From assembly GCA_023435225.1 (NCBI GenBank), contig JAEYRX010000008.1, positions 1-16,728 on the forward strand: a stretch of DNA of 16,728 bases, given 5' to 3'. Positions 8,035-14,631 of the stretch are shown one piece after another. The position numbers were made by a program, and so were the translations under genes. The first letter of the stretch is position 1, and each line of letters opens with the position of its first letter. Under the pieces are notes generated by a model. The model saw nothing but the letters and a program-made list of their open reading frames with translations. It did not search any database and was not told the DNA's origin. The stretch is from Bacillota bacterium. GTDB lineage: Bacteria > Bacillota > UBA4882 > UBA8346.

Positions 8035-9747
8035 TCATACCGGTTTTATCATATCGTCGTTGGTAACAACCTCATTTTCATAAATATCTTCATTTGACTG
8101 TTTTTGAGTGGCCAATTGATAGGTTTTATAACCGCCGCTCAGATTTTTGACCTGCTTGAAACCATGCTGCTTTAAGATTTTGGTAGCGACATATCCCCGT
8201 AAACCAATCTGGCAGAAAAGATAAATATCCTTATCCTTAGGTATATCAGCCAGGCGTTCCCGCAAGTCATCAACGGGAATATTCACCGCACCGGCAATAG
8301 TCCCCTGGCTAAACTCTTTCGGGGTCCGGACATCCAGTAAAAAGATTTTTTGCAGGTCCAGTCCCGCCACTTCATCCCAATGAAAGACCGGATTGTCACC
8401 TTTTAAAATATTGGCGGCCGCATATCCGGCTATATTTACCGGATCCTTTGCTGATGAATACATCGGGGCATAGGCTAATTCCAGTCTCTCCAGATCGTAA
8501 ACGGTCATCCCAGCCCGCATCGCGGTGGCGATAACATCGATTCGTTTATCCGCCCCCTCGTGACCGACTATTTGCGCTCCCAAAATTTTGCCGCCGTCCT
8601 TAGCGAAAAGCAGTTTAATCGCCATGGGAATAGCCCCGGGATAGTACCCGGCATGGGACGGGGAATGGGTAAAGGATTTCTCGTAGGAAATTCCTTTGCG
8701 TTTCAGACTTTTCTCATTATTACCGGTTATGGCTACGGTAATATCAAAAACTTTAACGATGGAAGTGGCCTGAGTTCCGGTATACTGTTCATTGGCTCCC
8801 AAAATATTATTGGCGGCGATCCGGCCTTGTTTATTGGCCGGCCCGGCCAGCGGGATTAAAGTATCGACTCCGGTTACAAAATCTTTCACTTCAATGGCAT
8901 CACCTACGGCATAAATATCGGGGTTTGAGGTTCGTAAATAACTGTCGGTTTTAATCCCGCCGTGCGGTCCCAATTCCAAACCGGCGTCTGCCGCCAGTTG
9001 CGCTTCAGGTTTAATCCCGATGCTTAAAATTGCCATATCAACTCTTATTTTACGGCCGTCAGTCAGTTCCACCAGGAGACTGTCGCCGTTATCTTCAAAG
9101 GATTTAACTCCTTCCTGCAGATAAAACTCCACTCCCTTGGTTTTTAAGTGTTGATGAACAATAGCAGCCATTTCATAGTCCAGTGGGCCAATAACATGGT
9201 CGGCCAGCTCCACTACTGTTACTTTAATCCCTTTTATATGTAAGTTTTCAGCCATTTCCAAACCGATAAATCCGGCTCCTACCACTACCGCTCTTTGAGG
9301 TTTCTTTTGGTCTACATAGTCTTTGATCCGGAATGTATCCGGAACATTGCGCAAAGTAAATATCTTCTTAGAGTCAATCCCGGGTAAGTTAGGCCGGATT
9401 GGTTCCGCTCCCGGGGCTAAGATTAGCTTATCATAACTTTCGGTATAGGTTTTCGCTTTAACTTTATCATTGACTTCAACTTGTTTCAAGTCAGGGTTGA
9501 TTTTAACCACTTCCGAATTAACTCTGACATCGATCCGGAACCGTTTCCACATTCCTTGCGGGGTCTGGACCAATAAATCATCCTTCTCCGGGATGATTTC
9601 GCTGATGTAATAAGGCAACCCGCAATTTGCGTAGGAAATATAGTCGCCTTTTTCAAAGATGATGATCTCGGCCTCTTCGTTAATCCGTCTAAGCCTGGCT
9701 GCTGCCGTAGCTCCTCCGGCTACCCCACCGATAATAACCACTTTCAT
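8035..9747 (-). CDS. cdr: CoA-disulfide reductase / persulfide reductase with C-terminal rhodanese domain
   Basis: This 570-aa FAD- and NAD(P)H-dependent reductase belongs to the single-cysteine group of the pyridine nucleotide-disulfide family. Residues 5-11 hold the FAD-binding GGVAGG motif. C42 in YANCGLPYY is the redox cysteine that forms a mixed disulfide with CoA. A second GAGFIG dinucleotide motif lies near 157. The dimerisation domain occupies about 325-445. A rhodanese domain (about 460-545) carries C512 in CQIGLRG, the sulfur-accepting loop. Fusions of this type are known as CoADR-RHD or NADH-dependent per/polysulfide reductases and act in the cytoplasm on CoA-disulfide, CoA-persulfide or polysulfide. 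ATG at 9747 is preceded by AAAGGAGA. The gene stands alone with its own promoter and a leader holding a short ORF and a terminator-like hairpin. Confidence 0.93.
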   Translation of the reverse strand: MKVVIIGGVAGGATAAARLRRINEEAEIIIFEKGDYISYANCGLPYYISEIIPEKDDLLVQTPQGMWKRFRIDVRVNSEVVKINPDLKQVEVNDKVKAKTYTESYDKLILAPGAEPIRPNLPGIDSKKIFTLRNVPDTFRIKDYVDQKKPQRAVVVGAGFIGLEMAENLHIKGIKVTVVELADHVIGPLDYEMAAIVHQHLKTKGVEFYLQEGVKSFEDNGDSLLVELTDGRKIRVDMAILSIGIKPEAQLAADAGLELGPHGGIKTDSYLRTSNPDIYAVGDAIEVKDFVTGVDTLIPLAGPANKQGRIAANNILGANEQYTGTQATSIVKVFDITVAITGNNEKSLKRKGISYEKSFTHSPSHAGYYPGAIPMAIKLLFAKDGGKILGAQIVGHEGADKRIDVIATAMRAGMTVYDLERLELAYAPMYSSAKDPVNIAGYAAANILKGDNPVFHWDEVAGLDLQKIFLLDVRTPKEFSQGTIAGAVNIPVDDLRERLADIPKDKDIYLFCQIGLRGYVATKILKQHGFKQVKNLSGGYKTYQLATQKQSNEDIYENEVVTNDDMIKPV

Positions 9748-9806
9748 AACACCATCTCCTTTTTTTATATTGTTAATACTTTGTCTATAAACACTTTTTA
9801 AAATTC

Positions 9807-9846
9807 AAAAAAAGCAAAACGCCCCAACAATAAGTTTTAAGGCGTT
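9807..9846 (-). terminator. Terminator-like hairpin in the reductase leader
   Basis: On the minus strand AACGCC (9846-9841) pairs with GGCGTT (9823-9818) and a TTTTTTT run follows (9813-9807). It begins at the stop codon of a 10-codon ORF and lies about 60 bases before the reductase start. It could end the short transcript or act as an attenuator. The stem is short, so efficiency is uncertain. Confidence 0.5.
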
Positions 9847-9877
9847 ACTTTTTACCGAGATATTCATTAAGCGGCAT
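9845..9877 (-). CDS. Possible 10-aa leader peptide MPLNEYLGKK
   Basis: ATG at 9877 follows AGAGG at 7 nt and runs 10 codons to TAA at 9845. It lies between the reductase promoter and the terminator-like hairpin. It could be a leader peptide or the remnant of a longer gene. No known family can be assigned to so short a sequence. Confidence 0.3.
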   Translation of the reverse strand: MPLNEYLGKK

Positions 9878-9925
9878 TCCAAATCCTCTTTTCAGGTTTG
9901 AATGATCTTTGATATTTTAAGATTA

Positions 9926-9974
9926 TGCGCATATGCTCAATTTTAATATACTGCTTACCTAAAAGGTTTGTCAA
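9926..9974 (-). promoter_or_regulatory. Reductase promoter with overlapping ArsR-like palindrome
   Basis: TTGACA (9974-9969), an 18-bp spacer and TATATT (9950-9945) form a good sigma-A-type promoter. TGAGCATATGCGCA (9939-9926) overlaps the expected start site. It is a 14-bp palindrome with one mismatched pair, and its form recalls ArsR/SmtB-family operators. Repression by an ArsR-type sulfur or metal sensor is inferred; no regulator gene lies in the window. Confidence 0.55.
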
Positions 9975-10013
9975 CCATTTTAAGTAAACCGTAAATAAAC
10001 AAAACAAATCTAG

Positions 10014-10172
10014 TCGGCTGTCGACGAATTAAATTCCGAAGCCGGCCTTCGTATTGTATATGTTATTACCGATCATAAGGTTGCTATTTTGGATGTGATT
10101 TACGTTCTCACTGTCGGCAAACGAGCGGAAGACGGAGAATATAAAGAAGCCGAACTTCGTCTGAATGATTTG
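10014..10172 (+). pseudogene. Fragment resembling the C-terminal half of a RelE/ParE-type toxin
   Basis: On the plus strand, opposite to all other genes, the frame after a TAG at 10011 reads SAVDELNSEAGLRIVYV and continues with KVAILDV...LTVGKRAEDGEYKEAELRL. The alternation of RIVY, a hydrophobic strand, VGKR and Y+A/E residues resembles the end of RelE/ParE family toxins. There is no ATG or ribosome binding site before the similarity, and the N-terminal half is missing. The frame stays open to 10319, running into the tRNA, which a real gene would not do. No antitoxin gene is adjacent. Most likely a decayed fragment. The family call rests on pattern only. Confidence 0.4.
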
Positions 10173-10253
10173 TTCAGCCCGGTGAAGAAAAAAGAAAGGG
10201 ACTTGAACAGGTCCTATATGACCATAAAAATACCTAAAAGGATTCCCAAAAAC

Positions 10254-10284
10254 AAAAATTCGACGGTTGAAAGTACCGTCGAAT
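10254..10284 (-). terminator. Rho-independent terminator of tRNA-Pro
   Basis: On the minus strand ATTCGACGGT (10284-10275) pairs with ACCGTCGAAT (10267-10258) across a 7-base loop, followed by TTTTT (10258-10254). It lies 13 bases past the tRNA 3' end. Confidence 0.85.
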
Positions 10285-10297
10285 CTACATTTACATA

Positions 10298-10374
10298 TGG
10301 TCGGGGCGACAGGATTTGAACCTACGACCCCCTGCGCCCAAGGCAGGTGCGCTACCAAACTGCGCTACGCCCCG
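10298..10374 (-). tRNA. tRNA-Pro (anticodon UGG)
   Basis: The 77-nt minus-strand sequence folds as a standard cloverleaf. The acceptor stem is CGGGGCG/CGCCCCG, followed by discriminator A and encoded CCA. The D arm is GCGCAGTTTGGTAGCGC. The anticodon stem CCTGC/GCAGG encloses the loop CTTGGGC (anticodon TGG). The T loop contains GTTCAAATC. It has its own terminator directly downstream. Confidence 0.96.
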
Positions 10375-10445
10375 AAAAATTGCTTCTATATGTTGCAAAA
10401 GGCTTCTTAAACATCATATTCATTGCAACATATTTTCCTTGATTC

Positions 10446-10523
10446 AAGTTGAAAAAAAATTCCCTAATCTACAATTCGCATCCGGCTTTAAGAATGCGAA
10501 TATTGGTAGGGTTTTTTCAACTT
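10446..10523. repeat. 78-bp hairpin sharing the apex of the 181-bp elements; possible bidirectional terminator
   Basis: Arms AAGTTGAAAAAA (10446-10457) and TTTTTTCAACTT (10512-10523), then CCCTA/TAGGG (10462-10466, 10507-10511), then ATTCGCAT/ATGCGAAT (10474-10481, 10494-10501) nest around CCGGCTTTAAGA. The stretch GCATCCGGCTTTAAGAATGC differs by one base from the apex of the element at 14227-14407. T runs follow the CCCTA/TAGGG stem on both strands, so it may end the rph-rdgB-phosphodiesterase transcript. Confidence 0.65.
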
Positions 10524-10574
10524 TATTATTATACGTCAAAAAACTCCCACCGTCAAGCACCGTTATTTACCTTT

Positions 10575-10601
10575 TTAATTGTCAATTGTTCATTGTCAAT
10601 T
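10575..10601 (-). repeat. 27-bp repeat next to a stop codon, copy 1
   Basis: This sequence (minus strand begins AATTGACAATGAAC and ends ACAATTAA) is identical to 15849-15875. Here it follows 5 bases after the stop codon of the phosphodiesterase gene. It belongs to a wider set of AATTGACAATT-type strings in this window. Confidence 0.7.
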
Positions 10602-10606
10602 ATCAA

Positions 10607-11083
10607 TTAAATCAGCTTATTTACCACCATATTTATCCCTCTATCCGAAATCTCAATAATCCCATAACTTGTCCCCCGATATGAACGTTCTCTGGATAAC
10701 GTCCCGGGATTGAAAAGTTTGATCTCCTGCCAAGCACTGTTTAGCGGCATATGAGTATGACCGAAGACCACTAACTCAGCTCCTTTATTTCGGGCCGCCA
10801 TCCCCAAACGGTTCAAATCGGTCTTAACGCCATAAAGATGTCCGTGAGTTAATAGTATCTTGTGTCCATCCAAGTTTAAAAGTTGTTCCGGAGGGTAATT
10901 TGAATAAAAGTCGCAATTACCAATCACCCCTATTATATGTACATCGGTTTCAGCCTGAAGCCTACTGATATCCCGGAACCCGTCACCGGTAAAAAACAGC
11001 ATATCAATAGAACCCATTTCGCTTACAGCCTGTTTTAACCCGTAATAATTGCCGTGAATATCTCCTACTACCCCGATGCGCAT
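10607..11083 (-). CDS. YfcE/MJ0936-type metallophosphodiesterase
   Basis: The 158-aa protein carries all the calcineurin-like phosphoesterase blocks of this family: GDIHGN (7-12), GDG (33-35), GNCD (55-58), THGH (79-82) and GHTH (108-111), ending in the usual LFNPGT motif. These supply the two-metal site. Family members hydrolyse phosphodiesters in vitro; the cellular substrate is generally unknown. The length matches the family (about 155-185 aa). ATG at 11083 lies 6 bases after the rdgB stop codon with only a weak ribosome binding site, so translational coupling to rdgB is likely. The rph-rdgB-phosphodiesterase order is common in Firmicutes. Confidence 0.92.
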   Translation of the reverse strand: MRIGVVGDIHGNYYGLKQAVSEMGSIDMLFFTGDGFRDISRLQAETDVHIIGVIGNCDFYSNYPPEQLLNLDGHKILLTHGHLYGVKTDLNRLGMAARNKGAELVVFGHTHMPLNSAWQEIKLFNPGTLSRERSYRGTSYGIIEISDRGINMVVNKLI

Positions 11084-11089
11084 GCTTTT

Positions 11090-11695
11090 TTAGCCAATCC
11101 TCAATAGTTTTTCAATCTTTGGTATTATCTCTTTTACTGCCCGGCCCCGATGGCTTAATTCATTTTTTTCTTCCGGAGTTAATTCGGCCATTGTCTTCCT
11201 AAGTTCCGGCAGGTAAAAAATAGGATCATAACCAAAACCAAAATCTCCTCTTGGTTCGTCAATAATTACCCCTTCAACCTTACCTTCAGCTAACTCCAAT
11301 TGTTTATTACCCGGGTCATAAAGCGCCACTACCGAACGAAATCTGGCCTGGCGCAGACTACCGGAGACTAACTCCAATTTCTTTAATAAGTACTCATACC
11401 GTTGTTGATCATCCCAGCCCGGTTCTCCATAGCGGGCCGAACACACCCCGGGCTCGCCCCCCAAAAAATCAATCTCCAAACCGGAATCATCAGCTAGAGT
11501 CAGTTCTTTAGTATATTCGGCTATGGCTTTAACCTTCAAAACAGCGTTTTCTTCAAAGATTGTCCCTGTTTCTTCTACTTCAGGCGCTTCGGGATAACTA
11601 TCAAGGCCAACAACCTCTAGTGATAATCCGGATAGCAATTCCCGCAGTTCTTTAATTTTTCCTTTATTCCTCGACGCCAGGACGAGTTTTCGCAC
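11090..11695 (-). CDS. rdgB: Non-canonical purine NTP pyrophosphatase (RdgB/HAM1)
   Basis: The enzyme hydrolyses dITP, ITP and XTP to monophosphates and so keeps deaminated purines out of nucleic acids. Typical motifs are LVLASRNKGKIKEL at the N-terminus, LADDSGLEID, GEPGVCSARYG, and FGFGYDPIF, followed by MAELTPEEKNELSHRGRA near the C-terminus. GTG at 11695 is chosen as start because family members begin close to the KLVLASRN strand and a GGGGG tract lies upstream; TTG at 11722 is an alternative that would add nine residues. The 201-aa length is typical. The 5' end overlaps the 3' end of rph by 32 bp in another frame, which suggests coupling. Confidence 0.95.
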   Translation of the reverse strand: MRKLVLASRNKGKIKELRELLSGLSLEVVGLDSYPEAPEVEETGTIFEENAVLKVKAIAEYTKELTLADDSGLEIDFLGGEPGVCSARYGEPGWDDQQRYEYLLKKLELVSGSLRQARFRSVVALYDPGNKQLELAEGKVEGVIIDEPRGDFGFGYDPIFYLPELRKTMAELTPEEKNELSHRGRAVKEIIPKIEKLLRIG

Positions 11696-12434
11696 TTTCG
11701 ATTCCCCCAATCCGTTGAGCAATAGGTCCTAACATCTCTTTTTGGATTTGAACCAACTGATCGATTCCCTGTTTAGCCAAATCAGTCAAATCCAACATCT
11801 GATCCCAGGAGAATGGTTCCCCCTCGGCGGTTCCCTGAATCTCAACAATCTTTCCAGCTCCGGTCGTTACCAGGTTCATATCGACCGAAACTTTGGAGTC
11901 TTCTGCGTAACAAAGATCCAATAACAAATTGCCATCATATATTCCGACGCTAGTAGCCGCCAGATAGTCATATAAAGGAAGCTTTTTCTCCCCCGGTATC
12001 ACTTTGTTCAAGGCAAAAGCTAATGCAATATAAGAACCGGTTATTGAGGCAGTCCGGGTCCCTCCATCCGCCTGAATAACGTCACAATCGATCCAGATGG
12101 TTTTTTCCCCCAAAGCAGCCAGATTAACGACTGCCCGCAAAGAACGTCCTACTAACCTTTGAATTTCTTGAGTCCGCCCGGTTAATTTTCCTTTAGAGAC
12201 TTCCCGGACATTTCGCTGTGGTGTGGCCCTGGGAATCATCGAATACTCAGCGCTAATCCAGCCTACTCCTTGCCCTCGCAGCCAGATTGGGACCTTATCT
12301 TCAATGGTAGCCGTACAAATCACCTTGGTGTTTCCTACTTCAATTAAAACCGATCCTTCGGCATGGATAATATAATCGGGATGTATTTTTACCTCACGAA
12401 GCTGATTAAACTTACGTCCATCTATTCTTTCCAT
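11664..12434 (-). CDS. rph: Ribonuclease PH
   Basis: RNase PH is a phosphate-dependent 3'-5' exonuclease that trims tRNA 3' ends and forms a hexameric ring. The 256-aa product starts MERIDGRKFNQLR, the family N-terminus; a longer in-frame start at 12464 is rejected because AAGGGGG precedes the ATG at 12434 and the extra residues come from an intergenic repeat. Conserved stretches include GVGWISAEYSMIPRAT, the arginine-rich RTQEIQRLVGRSLR, and CDVIQADGGTRTASITG. It is complete. Fumarase lies 88 bases upstream and rdgB overlaps its end. Confidence 0.96.
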   Translation of the reverse strand: MERIDGRKFNQLREVKIHPDYIIHAEGSVLIEVGNTKVICTATIEDKVPIWLRGQGVGWISAEYSMIPRATPQRNVREVSKGKLTGRTQEIQRLVGRSLRAVVNLAALGEKTIWIDCDVIQADGGTRTASITGSYIALAFALNKVIPGEKKLPLYDYLAATSVGIYDGNLLLDLCYAEDSKVSVDMNLVTTGAGKIVEIQGTAEGEPFSWDQMLDLTDLAKQGIDQLVQIQKEMLGPIAQRIGGIESAKTRPGVEE

Positions 12435-12522
12435 CCGGATCCCCCTTGTAAGTTCAATTGACAATTGAGGACACCCTCTTGTCCGGTAGCCTCTATGGTA
12501 ACTCCCAAATAATTGTCAATTG

Positions 12523-13077
12523 TCAATTAATAAAGTACTTTTCCCGCCCTATTTGATAAAGATCATTTCCGTTGGCGTCAATAGCCACAATCACTGGGAA
12601 ATCTTCTACTACCATCCGGTAAATAGCTTCCGGTCCAAGATCCGGATAGGCAACTATCTCGGCTTTTTTAATCGATTTGGCAATCAAGGCGCCGGCGCCG
12701 CCTAAAGCGGCAAAATAGACCGCCTGATGTTGCTTCATTGCCTCAATAACCTCAGGGGCTCGCTGACCTTTGCCAATCATAGCCTTAAGTCCCAAACCAA
12801 GTAAACTCGGGGTATAAGAATCCATCCGGCCGCTAGTGGTTGGACCTGCAGAACCAATGACTCTCCCTGGTGGAGTAGGACAAGGTCCAACATAATAAAT
12901 AGTTTCTCCCTTAAGCTCAACTGGTAAAGTTAGCCCTTCCTTTATTGCAGCAATCAATCTTTTATGGGCCGCATCCCTACCCGAAAGCAATGGTCCATTT
13001 AATAACAGGGTATCTCCGGCGGCTAATCCGGAAATATCCCGTTCGGTTAGAGGTAAATCAATTCGCTTATTAGCCAT
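12523..13077 (-). CDS. Class I fumarate hydratase, beta subunit
   Basis: This 184-aa protein is the C-terminal half of a two-subunit [4Fe-4S] fumarase/tartrate dehydratase. It carries VGPCPTPPGRVIGSAGPTTSGRMD-type motifs (only the family core is given), the FAALGGAGAL stretch and the PDLGPEAI loop. With the alpha subunit it interconverts fumarate and L-malate in the cytoplasm. The start lies 4 bases after the alpha stop, with GGGGAG inside the end of the alpha gene, so the two are co-translated. Tartrate dehydratase is an alternative that sequence alone cannot exclude, but fumarase is more likely in this housekeeping setting. The stop codon TGA lies inside an AATTGACAATTGAC repeat. Confidence 0.92.
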   Translation of the reverse strand: MANKRIDLPLTERDISGLAAGDTLLLNGPLLSGRDAAHKRLIAAIKEGLTLPVELKGETIYYVGPCPTPPGRVIGSAGPTTSGRMDSYTPSLLGLGLKAMIGKGQRAPEVIEAMKQHQAVYFAALGGAGALIAKSIKKAEIVAYPDLGPEAIYRMVVEDFPVIVAIDANGNDLYQIGREKYFIN

Positions 13078-13081
13078 TTTA

Positions 13082-13924
13082 TCAAATCTCCCCGCTCTGA
13101 TGCCTGGTTACATGGCATGATACATTGACCGCCACCGGTAGGCCGGCTATATGAGTGGGATAGGGATTTATATGGACTGCCAAAGCAGTGCAGCGCCCTC
13201 CCAATCCCTGAGGACCTATCCCTAGATTATTAACCGCCTCTAACAACTCTTTTTCCAAATTATCATAAAAAGAATCCGGATTAAATGTCCCAACTTCCCG
13301 CAGCAAAGCTTCCTTGGCCAAAAACGCCGCCAGCTCCATTGTGCCCCCCAATCCCACTCCAATCACAATTGGCGGACAAGGATTAGCGCCTGCCATACTA
13401 ACAGTTTCAACAATAAACTTTTTAACTCCCTCAATCCCGGCTGCCGGGGTTAACATAGCCAACCGGCTCATATTTTCACTTCCAAAGCCCTTAGGAGCTA
13501 CTGTTAACCGGATTTTAGCCCCGGGGACTATTTTAGTATGAATTATAGCCGGTGTATTGTCGCCGGTATTAACTCGATTAAGCGGATCCTGAACGATTGA
13601 TTTTCGGAGATATCCTTGCTGATACCCTTGCCGGACTCCTTCATTAATAGCGTTTACAAAGTCGCCATCTTTCATGACAACTTCTTGCCCATACTCCACA
13701 AATATCACTGCCATTCCCGTATCCTGACAGATAGGTAAGCCTTCATCTTTTGCAATCCCGGCATTCTCAATTAAGCCATGCAAACATTCCCGGCCAACCG
13801 GAGATTCTTCGGATTCCAAAGATTTCTGCAAAGCGTTTCTTATGTCATCACCCAGATTGGTATTAGCCTCCCGGCAAAGCTTGGCTACTAAAGAACTGAT
13901 TTGCCCCGCTGTAATCTCCCGCAC
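13082..13924 (-). CDS. Class I fumarate hydratase, alpha subunit
   Basis: The 280-aa product carries the three cysteines that bind the [4Fe-4S] cluster: PICQDTG (near 65), NPCPP (near 182) and VNVSCHVTRH near the C-terminus. GFGSENMSRL and GVGLGGTME are further family motifs. It is the normal length of the separate alpha subunit. GTG at 13924 follows GAGGGGG at 7 nt. It forms an operon with the beta subunit directly downstream. No confident promoter was found in 13925-14107. That stretch holds AT-rich inverted repeats, one of which (13975-13983 with 14005-14013) could be a weak terminator for the upstream small gene. Confidence 0.94.
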   Translation of the reverse strand: MREITAGQISSLVAKLCREANTNLGDDIRNALQKSLESEESPVGRECLHGLIENAGIAKDEGLPICQDTGMAVIFVEYGQEVVMKDGDFVNAINEGVRQGYQQGYLRKSIVQDPLNRVNTGDNTPAIIHTKIVPGAKIRLTVAPKGFGSENMSRLAMLTPAAGIEGVKKFIVETVSMAGANPCPPIVIGVGLGGTMELAAFLAKEALLREVGTFNPDSFYDNLEKELLEAVNNLGIGPQGLGGRCTALAVHINPYPTHIAGLPVAVNVSCHVTRHQSGEI

Positions 13925-14107
13925 AAAAGAACCCCCTCAACTATAAATAGAGAATTGCAAATTGAAAATTTAAAAATAATAAACCTAAAAACTTTGGCAA
14001 ATTTTTTATTATTCTCTGAAAAAATAAAACTACTAACAAAAGCTTGAATCCCTAATAAACCCAATCTAATTAATTTTCAATTCTCAATTTTAAATTTTCA
14101 ATTACCC

Positions 14108-14425
14108 TTATTTAAGGCATCCCGGTTTTCCACCATGCTCCCGGTGGTACTTTATACATTCACAACAAACCCCATGCCGTGAACATGAGGTATCATAACA
14201 AGTACAACTCTTTTTATTTTTTTCTATATAAGTTGAATTAAATTTCTTATATACATTATGTCCCTAAAGCCGGCCATAATGGAATAATTAATGAGTTTAA
14301 TTCAACTTATTACAGCGGTAATATGATGAAGTAAATACTGATTTAATAGCATTTGCATTCGGCTTTAAGAATGCAAATCTTGGTTAAGAAATTTACTTCA
14401 TCATATATAAATTAGGACAAGCCAT
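14108..14425 (-). pseudogene. Small cysteine-rich protein (DUF6485-like) split by a 181-bp insertion
   Basis: The 5' part starts at ATG 14425 (GAGGTGAT ribosome binding site) and encodes MACPNL (to 14408). The 181-bp element and one TA copy follow. The frame resumes at 14224 with EKNKKSCTCYDTSC, continues SRHGVCCECIKYHREHGG and ends KPGCLK at TAA 14110-14108. Joined, this is a 44-aa protein with eight cysteines, matching the short CxC...C...CCEC...YHR pattern that I recognise as DUF6485-like. Function is unknown; metal binding is plausible from the cysteines. As the sequence stands, the reading frame is broken by the element: after MACPNL it enters the repeat, and the 3' part has no start codon. 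The gene has probably lost function. A promoter-like pair lies upstream at 14502-14531. Confidence 0.75.
14227..14407 (+). mobile_element. 181-bp TA-flanked double-hairpin MITE-like element, copy A
   Basis: Hairpin one has 15-bp arms ATAAGTTGAATTAAA (14228-14242) and 14296-14310, with inner CATTATG/CATAATG around TCCCTAAAGCCGGC. TTACAGCGGTAA (14310-14321) joins it to hairpin two, with 16-bp arms ATATGATGAAGTAAAT (14321-14336) and 14391-14406, and an inner 10-bp stem around GGCTTTAA (14361-14368). TA lies on each side (14225-14226, 14408-14409). The ends form imperfect terminal inverted repeats (TATAAGTTGAATTAAATTTC versus TATATGATGAAGTAAATTTC). Removing the element and one TA rejoins the small cysteine-rich gene in frame. 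TA duplication is typical of IS630/Tc1-mariner-type transposition, so a trans-mobilised element is inferred. Confidence 0.85.
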
Positions 14426-14501
14426 TTTCTATCACCTCGAAGAAATTCAGTTCATAATTTATAGTTGAGATTTGATAATAAAAGTATTTAATATTATTTA
14501 T

Positions 14502-14531
14502 TTTATATCAAATTACTTTTAAAACTATCAA
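14502..14531 (-). promoter_or_regulatory. Likely promoter of the split cysteine-rich gene
   Basis: TTGATA (14531-14526), 18 bp, then TATAAA (14507-14502) on the minus strand, about 75 bases before the ATG at 14425. The surroundings are AT-rich, so chance matches are possible. The rest of 14430-14631 shows only AT-rich repeats related to the AATTGACAATT strings. Confidence 0.4.
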
Positions 14532-14631
14532 TTCCAACAATGTAACCTATTTAAAGAATTATAAACTATACACTATCAATTATCTACTAATGAAAAGACT
14601 GTACACTGTCAACTATCAACTGTTAACTGTT

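Noticed and set aside
10029..10358. A 109-codon minus-strand ORF across the tRNA
   Set aside because: It reads through the tRNA and its terminator and its composition is not protein-like.
10316..10684. A plus-strand ORF through the tRNA, the hairpin and the phosphodiesterase 3' end
   Set aside because: It overlaps a tRNA and a well-supported gene on the other strand; low-complexity product.
12435..12464. Extended N-terminus of RNase PH
   Set aside because: The extra ten codons come from an AATTGACAATT repeat, and a good ribosome binding site supports the ATG at 12434.
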